Shown here: one piece after another, positions 17,934 through 28,936 of the stretch
Position numbering within the stretch: position 1 is the first letter of the stretch
Layout of the letters: each line of letters opens with the position of its first letter
Assembly: GCF_000092065.1 (NCBI RefSeq)
Contig: NC_009356.1
Location: 831,088-895,087, forward strand
Direction of reading: 5' to 3'
Source: Ostreococcus lucimarinus CCE9901
Taxonomy: Eukaryota; Chlorophyta; Mamiellophyceae; Mamiellales; Bathycoccaceae
DNA length: 64,000 nucleotides
Program-made: the position numbers and the translations under genes
Notes under the pieces: model-generated
Told to the model about the DNA's origin: nothing
What the model saw: only the letters and a program-made list of their open reading frames with translations
Databases searched by the model: none

Positions 17934-20900
17934 ATGTCGTCGCCGGCGAAGGAGAACCCCGCGAGCGGGGACGGTGGCGTCAAGACGCCGTCATCGGTGC
18001 GCGCCGCGGGCGAGCGCGCGATCGCGAGCGCGACGAGATGCGAATCGCGACGACGATGACGACGCGGTTTGATTTGAACGCGCGTCGGATGGACGAATGC
18101 GGGGACGACGATGGCGCGCGCGCGCGCGAACGCGAGACTGACGGAGACGACGAACGGATTCGAACGTAGATATTGAAACGACAGTCGCGATCGGCGCTCG
18201 CGGCGTCGCCGTCGTCGCAGGCGGTGTTCGGGGAGAATGGGTCGGCGGCGCGGTCGACGCGCGCGACGCGCGCCTCGGCGCGAAGAGATTCGTCGGCGAG
18301 TCAAGGCGAGGGTGCGCCGGCGTCGCCGGCGTTCACGAAACGAAAGAAGCAGCGACAGTCGATGGGGCGACGCGTGTCGTTCGCGGATCCGGCGCAGTTG
18401 GAGAGCGTGCGAGAGTTTATTAAGGAGGAGGAGGAACGAGAGAAGAGCGGAGAGTCGTACCAGAGCGGCGCGCAGAGCGAGGGTGTGCCCGCGGGGTTCG
18501 GACTCGTGGAAGAGACGAGCGTGGACGTGATACCCATGGTACAAGGTGATCGCACGGAGACGTTCGAGTTTAAGGCTGCGCAGGAGACTTTGACGACGAA
18601 CGTCGCGGCGGCGGGAGAAGGGACGCCGTCGCCGCTCGAGCGTGGCGATGGAGTATCTTTTTCCTTGTCTCCGGTCATCGAGAGCGATGGTGACGCGTCG
18701 AATAGCGCCCAATTAAATAGTGAGGGGAAGCACACGCCGGGCAAGCGACGCGCGAGCATTGGACGCGTGGCGACGCCGAACTCGGCGGATCAAACGGGGA
18801 CGTTTACGTTTAACGCTTCGCAGAATATGGATGAAGTCACGGGTGAGGTACCGACGATGGGTGCGTTAATCGACGCCGACGACGTGACGGAAAATATCAC
18901 CGGTGCTGTTCCGTCGTTGGCGAATCTTTTGAGCGCCGATGAGTCGCCGCTTGGGTACAGACCGACGCCGACGCGGGGCTCCAAGGCGGACGCGACGGAG
19001 GACATCACGGGCACTGTGCCGTCGCTCGCCGCGCTCGCTGACGAAGACGAGGAACAAAACGCCTCCGCGGCTCAGAGTGATCAAGAAGGTGGTGAGATGG
19101 ACATGGACATGGGTAACACCACCGACGGTCTTCCCACGTTCGATCCGTTGGTTGACGCCACGCAACGCGCCGTCGATCAGGCGCACGCGAGCGCGCTCAA
19201 CTTGGCAAACACTGTGATGATGGACGAAGCGACGATGGCGTTCACTGTGGGTGCGCCCACGCCTAGTTCCGTCGCGCCCGGTCCGACGCCTTCGTTGACG
19301 TTTGCATTCGACGATAAGAAGGATAACCGAGCGAGCGTTGGGGCGCCGCCGCCATCCGTCACCGCAAACACGCGACCGTTCAATTTGACCGATTCCACGA
19401 ATTTGGATTTGCAGCGCCAAGCCAAGGGTGGCATGGGCACCGATACCTTCAACTACGTCTACGGACCGAACGGTGATATGGTACCGACTGAGGGTACGAC
19501 CGCGACGCAATCAGTCGCCGCGCCGCAACCCTCCGCGATGGATTTTCCAACCGCGGAAGTCACGGGTGCTGACGTGCAGGTGGCTGTCGGGGTCACGCCC
19601 GCGAATACCGCCGGTGTCACGGCGACGCCGAACACTGACGGATCCATCGCGAGCTCACACGATGGCTTTACGCCTGGTGACGAGTCTTTGCGCATGGCGG
19701 AGCTCTTGCGTCAAAAGCAGCACGGCGACGAGGCGTTGATGAGCATGAGAAAGGTGTACCAAGATAGAACGACACCGATGCACGGACGTTACGGCGCGCC
19801 GCCGGCGATGCAAGCGTTCACGCCTTCGAGGACGATCACGATGGGTGGTACCAATTTCATGCAGTTTGGTGGTATCGGTACGCCGGGCGCAGCGATGCAC
19901 AACCCGCTCTTTGGCACGCCTGGCGGTCACACGGGCACGATGTTGCAAGGCCTCCCCACGTCGCTTCCGCCGATTCCGGACGCCTTGATGCACTCCAAAC
20001 CGATCGATTTGGAGACGTTCTTCTACGCTTGTGAGATTTCCTTCATGGAAGCGAAGAACTTAGGACGTCGTTCATCCATTGCCATGGGCGCGCTTGCCAC
20101 AGCGCCGCCGCCGGAGACGCAACCCGAAGCTTTGAAGCTGTGTTGCCTGACCGCACCGCTCATCGAAGCGCTGGAAGGGTTCCACGAGCAGCTCCAAGAG
20201 CGAATGACGACGCTCACTAGCGAAACGGACAAGTTGCGATCGACAGTCGAGGCGACGCAGCCGCCATTGTTACGTTACGCCGCGTCCGACGATCCGGCGC
20301 ACGTCAACGAGTTGCGTCGTGCGGGCAAGGCGCTGAAAAAGGAATGCCAACTCGCGGCTAAGGAGCGATTCGCGCAGCAGCGATTGGAGACAGAAGAACT
20401 CGTGCGCGAAAGTTTGAACTTCCACAGCGATATCCTGGCGAAGAGCGCGCAAAGCATCGCGAACTCGCGAGCCATCGCGGCGGAGGCGATTTCGAGCGCC
20501 AATGGCCACATCATCAAGCTCCGGGCGCAGCGAGCGGCGAGCTCTAAGCGTGCTGATGCGGCGAAATCCGCCTCAGCGACCAAGGAACAAGTTTTGGAAG
20601 CTCTTGCGATCAAACGCGCTGCGATAGCCGCCGCACGTCGCGCTTTAACGACCAGTGATGAAAATTTGGTTCGCATGAAGTCGCGAAAGACGACCATCAA
20701 GTCTGAGCGCGAGCGTTTGCAAGAAGAACTTGACGCCATGCGTGAGGCGCAAGACGCGGCGGCGGACGCGACGGTGAGTTTCAAATCGTTCGGCGGTGTT
20801 GACATGGACGACACGCCTTCTCGATTACGCAGAGCGAGTCAAGTGAGGCTTCGCGCCAAGGCAAAGAATGCTCAAAGTGCGAGCGAAGAGCTCGGCGTGT

Positions 20901-21586
20901 TGAGCGGACTCGCGCCGTGGCGTCTCGAAGGCGTCGGTGGACCGGTGGGGGCGGAACTGACGATGCGTGTCGGTACACTGTTCCGAGTGACGCTCGATGC
21001 GAGCACTGGTGCCGGTCGTGTCACGTTGATCGACGGTCCGGAGACCACGCCGAAGGGTGGACGTCAGTTCGCCGCGGCTTTGGCTGGCGCGCCTATCGCT
21101 TGGGACGAAGACGCCGTGCCCGCAGGACATGTCGCTGGTGTCTTACAAGAGCTCGCGCCGAAGCTTTCTCGCGCCGAGCGCGTGCTGGAAGAAACTGAAG
21201 GATGCCGAAACGAGTTTCCTCGACTGAATAGAATCAAGTGTAGCCCCAATGGTGTGCTCGAGCTCACCTTCGTCGATTTTGCCAACGAGCGCTTGTTTAG
21301 CGTCAAGCTCAACATGATGGGTGGTGCCTATCCCTACGGAGCTCTGAGCCCCGAGGTCACGGTGCAACTCACTGGGAAGAAGGGTGTCAGCGAGTTACCG
21401 AGCGTTGAAGCGATTCAACGCGCCGTGAACGCCGTGCCCGTCGGACCGCGCCGTTTGACAAACGTGTGCCGCATTTTAGATTCCATAGTCAGCACGGGGA
21501 AGAACGCTTTGACGTCGTTCGCGTCCATGCCCGCCCCGGCACCGCGAAGACCGTCACACGCACCTTCGCTCCTGTATGCTCGTTAG
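17934..21586 (+). CDS. KNL1: Kinetochore scaffold KNL1/Spc7 (two exons)
   Basis: Exon 1 is 17934-17996 (21 codons) and exon 2 is 18170-21586; the 173-nt phase-0 intron has a GTGCGC donor and ACTGAC. Joined, 1159 aa. The join creates TPSSILKRQSRS, so the PP1-docking motif SILK (residues 21-24) is split by the intron. The second PP1 motif, RRVSFADPAQ, is at 88-97. Three MELT-like repeats follow at about 243-303 (VTGEVPTMGAL, ITGAVPSLANL, ITGTVPSLAAL), the type phosphorylated by Mps1 to bind Bub3. Looser FTF/FEF repeats are nearby. Residues 640-900 are coiled coil and the C-terminal 230 residues fit the tandem RWD domains that bind Mis12 and recruit Ndc80. It is the hub of outer kinetochore and checkpoint signalling. 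No stretch suggests truncation. Confidence 0.88.
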
Positions 21587-21620
21587 CTCGTACATTGGTA
21601 CAATAATCAAATCAAACATT

Positions 21621-23000
21621 TCACAGACTAAAGCTAGTAGCCGCGCCGTCGAACGCTATACGAAGCTCCGGCGGTGAAGCTGCCGCGACGCGCGCTTCAT
21701 CACCGTCACCAATCGTTCTAAACGCTAAACAGTGCACACTTCGCAGTCGTTCGTAGAGCACGCGATCGAAGCCCAACTGTCGAAGCGCGGCGCGCCATTC
21801 GCTAAGGATGGGGAGGGCTTTATGTCCGCAGTGCCCTTTGTCCGTCGAATGCGGGGTGATGATGAAAAGTAAGCCACCGCCGCGATTTTTCAACGCTAAA
21901 CGCGCGCGCCGCACCATCTCTCCTCGCTGTTTCGGCGTTGGAAGGTAACTTAGAACGAGACTGAACACGACAACGTCCGCGGCGTGCTGCGCGACGGCTT
22001 CGAGGCGTCGATCCGTCACTCTTTGCGCGTTACCAAACTCCACCTTGAGCCAATCGCATTCGTACACCGATGGTACCGATGGCATTAGATCGCACGCAGT
22101 CGTCTCTACGCTCAACCTTCCCGGCCACGGTCCTTTAAAATGCAAATTAAAGTAATCCCAACAAGAGCCGACGTCTAAAATCTTTATCGACGTCCCCGCG
22201 GCGGCGCTACGATCGGGTGTCCCTCTCGGCCCATCGCTTTCGACGACGTCTCGCATCATCATTTCTATCGTCGCTTTTGACGACGTCATCGCTCGCTTCA
22301 ACTCTCTCGCGCGCCGTTTGTTCGCCAGTTGCCACGAAAAGGACGTCGTCGCCGCCTTCAACGACCCTTCGCCATCGCTAAAATACCGCCCCATCGCGTC
22401 GACGCACCATTCAAGCGCGCTCACCACCCACGCGCGATTCCCAACCTCCGTAGCGGCTTCCGCGTACGCGCGCAACGCCGGTTTCTGTTCCACGATCGTT
22501 CGTTCCCACGTCTCGTCGACGTCCTCAGCCTCTCGCGCCGCCGCTCTCAACGCTCGATGATGATTGACGATCACCCCTCGTCGCCACACCGCCCGCGCTC
22601 TGTCCCGCGCGCTCTTCGCCGTCGCGCGCGCGACTTCTCGTCTCAACGCCTCGTCGTCGCCGTTCGTTTTCGCCGCCTCCGCGAAGACGCCCGCGCACCG
22701 CGCGCGCCGGTCCGCCGCCGCGTTCGCCGCCAACGCCTCCGTCGTCTCTCGCACCCGCGCCAGCACCGCCGACCGCGCGCCGTCGTCCGCGCCGTCGTCC
22801 AGCGCATCTTTTTCAGCGACAGCCAGGGCGAAGAGCGCTCGCACGACGCGCTCGCACGACCGCGAATCCCCGAACGAGGCCCCGACGTCGCGCTCGATCT
22901 CGCGGCGCTCCTCCGCGGACGCGCGCTCGAGCGCCGCGCGCGCGGCGCGGCGCAAGCGGCGCGCGCAGTGCGCGAAGAGCGACGCCGGGAGCGCATCCAT
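21621..23000 (-). CDS. BMT2: SAMTOR/BMT2-like S-adenosylmethionine methyltransferase
   Basis: 459 aa from the ATG at 23000. The N-terminal 200 residues are Arg/Ala-rich helices. The middle has VSALEWCVDAMGRYF and a KR-rich helix typical of the family. The methyltransferase core reads IKILDVGSCWDYF (SAM loop), TTACDLMPSVPSVYECDWL (acidic ribose contact), DVVVFSLVLSYLPTPKQRGEM and GLLFIITPHSTDKG. This order is that of yeast Bmt2, a 25S rRNA adenine-N1 methyltransferase, and its animal relative SAMTOR, a SAM sensor of mTORC1. Its head-to-head neighbour NOC3 is a ribosome-assembly gene, so the rRNA role is the likelier one here (inference). Convergent with KNL1, 34 bp apart. Confidence 0.85.
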   Translation of the reverse strand: MDALPASLFAHCARRLRRAARAALERASAEERREIERDVGASFGDSRSCERVVRALFALAVAEKDALDDGADDGARSAVLARVRETTEALAANAAADRRARCAGVFAEAAKTNGDDEALRREVARATAKSARDRARAVWRRGVIVNHHRALRAAAREAEDVDETWERTIVEQKPALRAYAEAATEVGNRAWVVSALEWCVDAMGRYFSDGEGSLKAATTSFSWQLANKRRARELKRAMTSSKATIEMMMRDVVESDGPRGTPDRSAAAGTSIKILDVGSCWDYFNLHFKGPWPGRLSVETTACDLMPSVPSVYECDWLKVEFGNAQRVTDRRLEAVAQHAADVVVFSLVLSYLPTPKQRGEMVRRARLALKNRGGGLLFIITPHSTDKGHCGHKALPILSEWRAALRQLGFDRVLYERLRSVHCLAFRTIGDGDEARVAAASPPELRIAFDGAATSFSL

Positions 23001-23077
23001 GGGACACTTCGCGGCGCGCTGTGACGCCCCGCGCGTCGACGACGACGCGCGAGGCGACGCGCGCGCGTCGGACGCGC

Positions 23078-23086
23078 GGTATAATA
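23078..23086 (+). promoter_or_regulatory. TATA-like element before NOC3
   Basis: TATAATAAT is an isolated AT-rich island in GC-rich DNA, 38 nt before the ATG at 23125. It supports that ATG over the one at 22999. Confidence 0.4.
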
Positions 23087-23124
23087 ATCGCGACGACGTC
23101 GTCGACGCGCGACTCGAGCCGGGC

Positions 23125-25917
23125 ATGAAACGCGGGAACGCGGGCGATGGGAAGCGCCGCCGCCGGCTGGGCAAAACGAACAAAGCGCCGCCGCCGCGCG
23201 CGCCGGTCGTCGAACGCGATGCGAACGACGACTCGGAGAGCGACGTGAGCGATGAGGATGTGAAATTCGTCCGACGGAACGCGGCGTACGCGTCGTTCAT
23301 CGCGAAAGGGAGCTTTGAGGAGGAAGAGGGGGGGAAGCGACGGCGAGCGGGACGCGAGCGCGACGCGGACGACGACGATTTGGAGGGGGCGCACGCGCGC
23401 GCGTTGGCGGAGAAACGACGAAAAGTTGAGGAGGAGAAGAAACGGATCGCGAATTTGCCGGATGAGGAGAAACCGATGCGGTTGCCGGTGAAACGATTGG
23501 ACGGGACGGTGGTGCGAGACGCGGTGGCGCCGCCAGACGCGCCGGCGAGCGACGAAGAGGAGGCGGGAGGAAGACGGAATGACGCGGACGAGGGCGAGGG
23601 ACGGTGGAAAAACGTTGGCGATGGCGAAGGTAAGGGTTTGGGCAAGAAGGCGCTGGCGAGAGAGATTCGAGAGAGTGATCTTGGGCGGGAGACGACGAAA
23701 TCAAAGAAGAACGAAAAGTGGTGGGAAAAGCGCGAGGAGGAAGAAGCCGCGGCGAAGGCGAAGGCGAAGAAGCGCGCAAAGGGAGATTCCGACAGCGCTA
23801 GCGACTCAGAAGACGCGCGAGCGAACGACCCGGCGATGAAACTCGCGGACAAGCGTCGAGCCGAGCGATTGGCTCTTGAGGCGGAGATGAGCGCAGAGGC
23901 GCGACGCGAGAGCGTCAAGGTACGAATTGCGTCGACGTGTCAGAGCGTCATCGAGGATCCAGAGTCGAAGTGGAAAGAGCTCAAAGACATCGGCACGCTT
24001 TGTGAAGACCGAGACTCGGAAATCGCTCGATTAGCGTCGCTATCGCTCACCTTGGTCTACCGCGACATTTGCCCGGGCTATCGCATTCGACCTCCGACGG
24101 AAAAGGAGTTGTCCATGAAGGTGAGTAAAGACGTGCTCAAGACGCGCGCTTTCGAGACGGGCTTGCTTGAGCACTACAAGTCGTACGTGAAAATGCTAGT
24201 GAGATGCTCTGGGGCGAAGAAATCTCGCGCACAGCGTGGCAAAGGCGGACCAGATGCGGAGTCTGCGATCAAGTGTTTGTGCGCCTTGCTCATCGGATTG
24301 CCGAGCTTCAACTATCGCACGGATATTTTATCCGCCATCGTGCCCGTCTTCGATAAGCGAGACACCAGTCACGCGCAGATCGTCACTGATGCTCTGGTTG
24401 AGGTCGTGTCTAACGACATTCGCGGCGATCTCACGCTCGAGGCGTTGCACATGACGGCGCAGCTCGTGAAGCAGAGTAAATGCAACATTCAGCCGTGCGC
24501 GTTTGCGTACTTCCTCAAGGTTCGCTTCGATGAGGGCATATTAGTGCCTATGGTGCGTGACAGGAAAGAAATTCTTTCTCGTAAGCAGACGTTCAAGAAG
24601 AAGCAGGAAGAGCGTGATAAGATTCGCAGAGCTCGCGCGGAGAAGACGAGGAAGCAACAAGACAAGGAACGCATGAAATCATTCGGGCACGTCGCGGACT
24701 CTTCAGACGATAGCGAAGACGAAGAGGCGGCGTTTCATCGAGATTTAGACGAAGGTTCAGCGGTGATGAGTTTCGGCGAGAAGAAAAAAACGCAGAGTCG
24801 ATTATTAGAGGCGACTTTCGAGATGTACTTTCGCGTATTGAAGAACGCCGCGAGTCCGGCGCCGACGCCCGGGTTGCCGCTCTTGAGCGCCGCGCTCACG
24901 GGTTTGGCAAAGTTCACGCATTTAATCTCCATCGATTTCTTGGGTGATCTCATGGAAGTGTTTAGAAAGTTATTGGCCCAGGAAGACTTGCTCTCGGACG
25001 CGCTCAAGGCGCAAACTTTGCTGACGGCGTGTGAAATTTTGAGCGGTCACGGAGAGGTTTTGCAAGTGGATACCGGGGAATTCTACCGTCAGCTCTATAC
25101 GATGCTCGGCAAGCCCAGCGTAGGTGCAGCGGGGTGGCAAGATGGTATGTCTATAACCGATCAACGCGCGCTCAATCACGGCACGCTGCGCGTTCGTGCC
25201 ATTCAAAAGTTCATCGGCGGTTTCAAGCAAGTCGATCAAGCACGCATGGCGGCGTTTTCCAAGCGCCTCACCTCGGCGTCGATCGGCATGGAAGCTGGCG
25301 AATGCCTGGGTTCGCTCGGTGTCGTCCGCCAAATTCTCGCGTCGTATCATCGCGTGCGTAACTTGCTCGAGAACGAGCGGATTGGGAACGGAGTGTTTCA
25401 GATGGATTTAGACGATCCCGAGCACGCACAAGGCATGTCCGCCGTGCTCTGGGATCTTTGTCTACTTTCGCAACACTACCATCCCACGTGCGCGGCGGCG
25501 GCTCACGAGGTTGCCAATTTACCACTCTCGGGCGCGATAGCTCCACCTCCCGGCTCACACGCCCCGAGCGAGCTCGCAAAGGCGTACTCCACGCTCCGTG
25601 GAGACTTCAACCCGCCGATTCCCGAGCCGCCGACGCAACGCAACAAACCGCGAGCGCCGATCGATCAGAAAAAGTTCGTCGACGCCTACGACGAATCTTT
25701 CAAACGGAACGTCATCAGTAAGCTCGGCGACACCGTCGACACCGTCGAAGCGCGTGCGTTCCGCCGACATTTCCGTCGCGTTCGAGCGCACGGGGAAAAC
25801 TTTCGGTTACGAAGGGAGCGCGACGCCCTCGCGCGAAAAATTAGCGCCATGCGCGCGCACGAGCTCGAAGCCAAGTCGAAGTCGAAATCTAAAAAATCGT
25901 CGTCCAAACGCACGTAG
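23125..25917 (+). CDS. NOC3: Nucleolar complex protein 3 homologue (NOC3)
   Basis: 930 aa from MKRGNAGDGKRRRR; an in-frame ATG at 22999 would add 42 poorly conserved residues. The N-terminal 280 residues are charged, with LPDEEKPMRLPVKRLDGTVV, the NOC3 N-terminal signature, and GLGKKALAREIR. Residues 340-560 are helical repeats (KWKELKDIGTLCEDRDSEIARLASLSLTLVYRDICPGYRIR) typical of the NOC3/CBF family. The CBF domain follows (LLEATFEMYFRVLKNA, LLSAALTGLAKFTHLISIDFL, LLTACEILSGHGEVLQVD). The C-terminus has LSQHYHPTCAAAAHEVANLPLSG. NOC3 acts with NOC2 in pre-60S subunit maturation, and in yeast also at replication origins. Divergent from the BMT2-like gene. Confidence 0.9.
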   Translation: MKRGNAGDGKRRRRLGKTNKAPPPRAPVVERDANDDSESDVSDEDVKFVRRNAAYASFIAKGSFEEEEGGKRRRAGRERDADDDDLEGAHARALAEKRRKVEEEKKRIANLPDEEKPMRLPVKRLDGTVVRDAVAPPDAPASDEEEAGGRRNDADEGEGRWKNVGDGEGKGLGKKALAREIRESDLGRETTKSKKNEKWWEKREEEEAAAKAKAKKRAKGDSDSASDSEDARANDPAMKLADKRRAERLALEAEMSAEARRESVKVRIASTCQSVIEDPESKWKELKDIGTLCEDRDSEIARLASLSLTLVYRDICPGYRIRPPTEKELSMKVSKDVLKTRAFETGLLEHYKSYVKMLVRCSGAKKSRAQRGKGGPDAESAIKCLCALLIGLPSFNYRTDILSAIVPVFDKRDTSHAQIVTDALVEVVSNDIRGDLTLEALHMTAQLVKQSKCNIQPCAFAYFLKVRFDEGILVPMVRDRKEILSRKQTFKKKQEERDKIRRARAEKTRKQQDKERMKSFGHVADSSDDSEDEEAAFHRDLDEGSAVMSFGEKKKTQSRLLEATFEMYFRVLKNAASPAPTPGLPLLSAALTGLAKFTHLISIDFLGDLMEVFRKLLAQEDLLSDALKAQTLLTACEILSGHGEVLQVDTGEFYRQLYTMLGKPSVGAAGWQDGMSITDQRALNHGTLRVRAIQKFIGGFKQVDQARMAAFSKRLTSASIGMEAGECLGSLGVVRQILASYHRVRNLLENERIGNGVFQMDLDDPEHAQGMSAVLWDLCLLSQHYHPTCAAAAHEVANLPLSGAIAPPPGSHAPSELAKAYSTLRGDFNPPIPEPPTQRNKPRAPIDQKKFVDAYDESFKRNVISKLGDTVDTVEARAFRRHFRRVRAHGENFRLRRERDALARKISAMRAHELEAKSKSKSKKSSSKRT

Positions 25918-26054
25918 GGCGCACGTAGCTATCTCGCCGCCATTGTGATGCAATCGACACGCATTTAGTTCGTCGCGTCGCCTCCGCCTCCGCGCGCTCG
26001 AGGTGAACACCCCGCATTATTTATCGCGTGCTGCGCCGACGCCGATTCCGCGCC

Positions 26055-26762
26055 ATGGCGTGGCAATCGCGCGTGCGCGATATGGAACGCGCGTACGAGC
26101 AGTCGACGACGTCGATCGCGACCGCTCGTCGACGCGGCGCGACGAAGTCGCGCGACATTGGTCGCGGCTTGCAGAAAGATTACGTCAATATGATCCGCGA
26201 CGACGTCGAATCCGCCTCGGGCGATCGCGCGAAAACGTTCGCGACGAACGGTGTTTCGTCCTCGACCGCCGCGGCCGCGGACTCGGGGACGCCGAGCAAA
26301 GATCCAGAGCTAAAAGTTAGAGACGGCGACGTCGGCGCGAGCGTCGACGACGAGAGCGCGCGCTCTGGGCGCGAAGACGTCCCGGGACTGGATGATTTCG
26401 GCCCAGTCGCGGTAGATGATGATGAAGAACCCGTGCTGACGCGGTTGAAACCGAACGAGGACGTACGGCGGCCGAGTCTGTTGTTGAGGGCGCTAGATTT
26501 TTCGCGTCGCGTCGGCTTGATTGGCGCGTCGATTTTGTTTGGGATATTTCTCGTCTTTGTAGCGATGTCGGTGTACGAAGAGATGCAAACGAGTGGAAAC
26601 CACGATCCACTGAGACCGAAGTTCGCGCCGGGGGTTGCGGTGACGGTCGACGAGCGGACGGTGGCTGAGGAAGCGGCGGCGCGAGGCGAGAGCGCGAAGA
26701 ATGCGTTTTTAGACGTCGAACGGGAAGCGGGCGTGGACGGCGCGAGTGCGATGAACACGTAG
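26055..26762 (+). CDS. Unknown single-pass membrane protein
   Basis: 235 aa from the ATG at 26055 (MAWQSRVRDMERAYEQS). The first 50 residues are basic and helical, residues 60-150 are acidic and low complexity, and one clear membrane segment (VGLIGASILFGIFLVFVAMS) lies near residue 165-185. The last 50 residues are polar. No signal peptide, so a tail-anchored-like or type II layout is possible. TGTAA at 26765, just past the stop, may be the poly(A) signal. Family not recognised. Confidence 0.7.
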   Translation: MAWQSRVRDMERAYEQSTTSIATARRRGATKSRDIGRGLQKDYVNMIRDDVESASGDRAKTFATNGVSSSTAAAADSGTPSKDPELKVRDGDVGASVDDESARSGREDVPGLDDFGPVAVDDDEEPVLTRLKPNEDVRRPSLLLRALDFSRRVGLIGASILFGIFLVFVAMSVYEEMQTSGNHDPLRPKFAPGVAVTVDERTVAEEAAARGESAKNAFLDVEREAGVDGASAMNT

Positions 26763-26839
26763 GATGTAACAATATCATGAATGCGCGTTGTAGTACAGTT
26801 GGTTCCCCGATAACCGAAACCGAAAGACGGTGTCCTCCG

Positions 26840-28041
26840 TTACGGCGTTCGGCATAGCCAGAAATGTATGAATGGCTGCGCGACGACGACGGCGAGCAAC
26901 ACGTAGTTTTGTGACATGCTCTGCGAATAACCGCTGTGTCTCGCCTCGCTGAAGATGATTCGCTTCAAAGTTTTCGCCATGAACACCGCGTTGCACAGCG
27001 CAGACCAAATGAGGAAAAACCAAAACACGTACGTCTTGTTGAACATTTTCGACATGAGCGTCATCGAGCCGTACGTAAAGGTGTACCCGACGTACGCCGC
27101 GACGTCGAGAATCGGCGCCGACACGATGTGGTTCGCCGAGCTCGTCGAACGCAGCGCCACCCAAATAAACGCCGACTCGCCCGCCCACAGCAGCCCGCTC
27201 CACCACGCGTGCGTCGCGAGCGCCTCGGGCGTAAACGAACCGCTCTTGGACGAAAACACTTCGCGAATCGAAGCCGTGAGCACGTACGTCCAGAACGCCA
27301 TGAGTGGAATGTACAAATCCGGCGCGTTGATATCGTTCCGCGGCGGTTTGTACGCCGTGCCTCCCGCCACGCTCTCGGGCAATCGCGCCCACGAACCTTT
27401 ATGCAAAAACGGACACAACACCAATCGCATCTTGTGAAACACGTACGACTCGGTGACGTCGAAGTACGCCCGCATCGACGCCGTGCTGAAATACTTGGCG
27501 TAATTCGAACTCACGAACGACGCGCCGTCGTTCAAAAACTTCCCTCCGTACACCCCCAATCCCGCCGCGGCTAAGCTCCGCGGACTCGTCGGCGCGCCGA
27601 ACCCCCCGCCGAACCCTCCGCCGAACCCTCCGCCCTGACTCGAGCTCGCCTCGCGCCCCCCCATCCCGTCGTACGCGCCCGGCGCGCGCCCGTACCCCCC
27701 GTCCATCGCTCCCGGCGCGCCGTACGCCGTCGCCGTCGCCGTCGCCGCGCCGTCGCCGCGCGCCGCCGCGCGCGTCCCGTTCGCGTTCGCCGCGTTCGCC
27801 TCGTTCGCCCCGTGTCCCCATCCCGGCGCCGCGCTCTGGCTTTGCCATCCCCCGTGATCACTCTGCGCCGCGCGTCGTCCGTCGTTCGTCCCTCGTCAGT
27901 CGTCGCGACGCGCGAGACGCGCAAAGTTTCGCGAATCCGTGCCGTTCGCGCTTTCAAACATTCATCGCGCGCGCGCTCGCGACGTCGCGCGCGTCGTCGC
28001 GCGCGCACCTGCGGCGCGCTCGACCATCCCTGCTGCGCCAT
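26840..28041 (-). CDS. YIF1: YIF1 homologue, ER-Golgi trafficking membrane protein (two exons)
   Basis: Exon 1 is 28009-28041 (11 codons, MAQQGWSSAPQ) and exon 2 is 26840-27862; the 146-nt phase-0 intron has a GTGCGC donor, ACTGAC and CAG acceptor. Joined, 351 aa. The N-terminal 130 residues are Gly/Ala/Asn-rich and cytosolic. The conserved part starts at FLNDGASFVSSNYAKYFS and FHKMRLVLCPFLHKGSW. DINAPDLYIPLMAFWTYVL is the YIF1/YIP1 signature, and about five membrane spans follow. YIF1 pairs with YIP1 in COPII/COPI vesicle traffic. Exon 1 is assigned from phase and splice signals, since this part of the family is not conserved. Confidence 0.85.
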
Positions 28042-28317
28042 CGTCGCGCGTTCGCGCGGTCCGTCCTCGCGCGCGGTCGCGCGTCGCGCTGCGTCGTCGC
28101 GATCGCGACGGGACGACTCGACTTTATGCTTCGTCTCACTGTTTGCCCATACGAGAGACAGATTTCGTCCCGAACCCTATCGCGCGACGCGCGTCGTCGC
28201 CGCACTCGCGCGCGCGACGATCGACGCGCGCTCGACGAGCGGTCGACGCGCACGCGCGCGCGGTCGACGTCCGGCGCGGTCGCGACGTCAGAAGTCGCGA
28301 TCGCGACGACGACGACG

Positions 28318-28806
28318 ATGCGAACGAAGGCGAAGGCGCTGCGAGCGCTGATGACGGCGCGGCGACGCGCGTACGCCACGAGCGAGGCGCTGAGCGCGGC
28401 GAGACCGACGGAGACGCCCTCGGCGTCGTACGCGGAGGCGCAGAAACGCGGCAGGGGGTTCTACCGCGCGGTGTGTCGCGAGGTGCCGTGGGTGCTGGAT
28501 AATTACGCGCTTCGCGAGGTCGCCACGGAGACGCACGTGCGACGCGTGCTCAAGGATTTGATGCGAGCGCACGCGGAAAAGATCGATGGGGCGTCGAACG
28601 ATGACGCCGTGCGAGCGGGACTGCTCGATCGGGCGCTGATGCGAGGACGCGAGGAGTTGGTGGCGCTCGAGGCGCACCACTTTCAGCGACACCACATGAT
28701 CACGCAATTCGTCAACGCCAAGTGCGTGGACGCGGTGCGAGGACGCGACGGCGAGAGCGTCTTCTTGAGCGAATTTTTGAGCGGCGGGCGGAAGGAATTG
28801 AACTGA
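28318..28806 (+). CDS. Complex I LYR subunit NDUFA6 (B14)
   Basis: 162 aa from the ATG at 28318. KRGRGFYRAVCREVPWVLDNYAL is the LYR-type helix with the family's YR...R..P..L..Y pattern. Then VRRVLKDLMRAHAEK, a short loop (DRALMRGREELVALEAHHFQRHHM), and VFLSEFLSG at the C-terminus, which match plant and animal NDUFA6. It is a matrix-arm accessory subunit that binds the mitochondrial acyl carrier protein and is needed for complex I activity. The first 30 residues (TARRRAYATSEALSAAR) could serve as mitochondrial targeting. Its ATG is 276 bp from the divergent YIF1 start. Confidence 0.8.
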   Translation: MRTKAKALRALMTARRRAYATSEALSAARPTETPSASYAEAQKRGRGFYRAVCREVPWVLDNYALREVATETHVRRVLKDLMRAHAEKIDGASNDDAVRAGLLDRALMRGREELVALEAHHFQRHHMITQFVNAKCVDAVRGRDGESVFLSEFLSGGRKELN

Positions 28807-28936
28807 GCGCGCTCGAGCGCGAGCCGTTTGTATTTCAAATTTGAACTTTTACGACGCGTCGCCCGAGACGACGCGCGCGTCTCGCGTCGAGGGCGACACA
28901 CGCGCGCGCGCCGACCGCGCCGAGCGACCGCGCGCG

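Noticed and set aside
22997-23002. CCATGG palindrome giving overlapping start codons for BMT2-like (minus) and NOC3 (plus)
   Set aside because: The NOC3 extension from 22999 is poorly conserved in style, and a TATA-like element at 23078 stands before the ATG at 23125, so NOC3 probably starts there.
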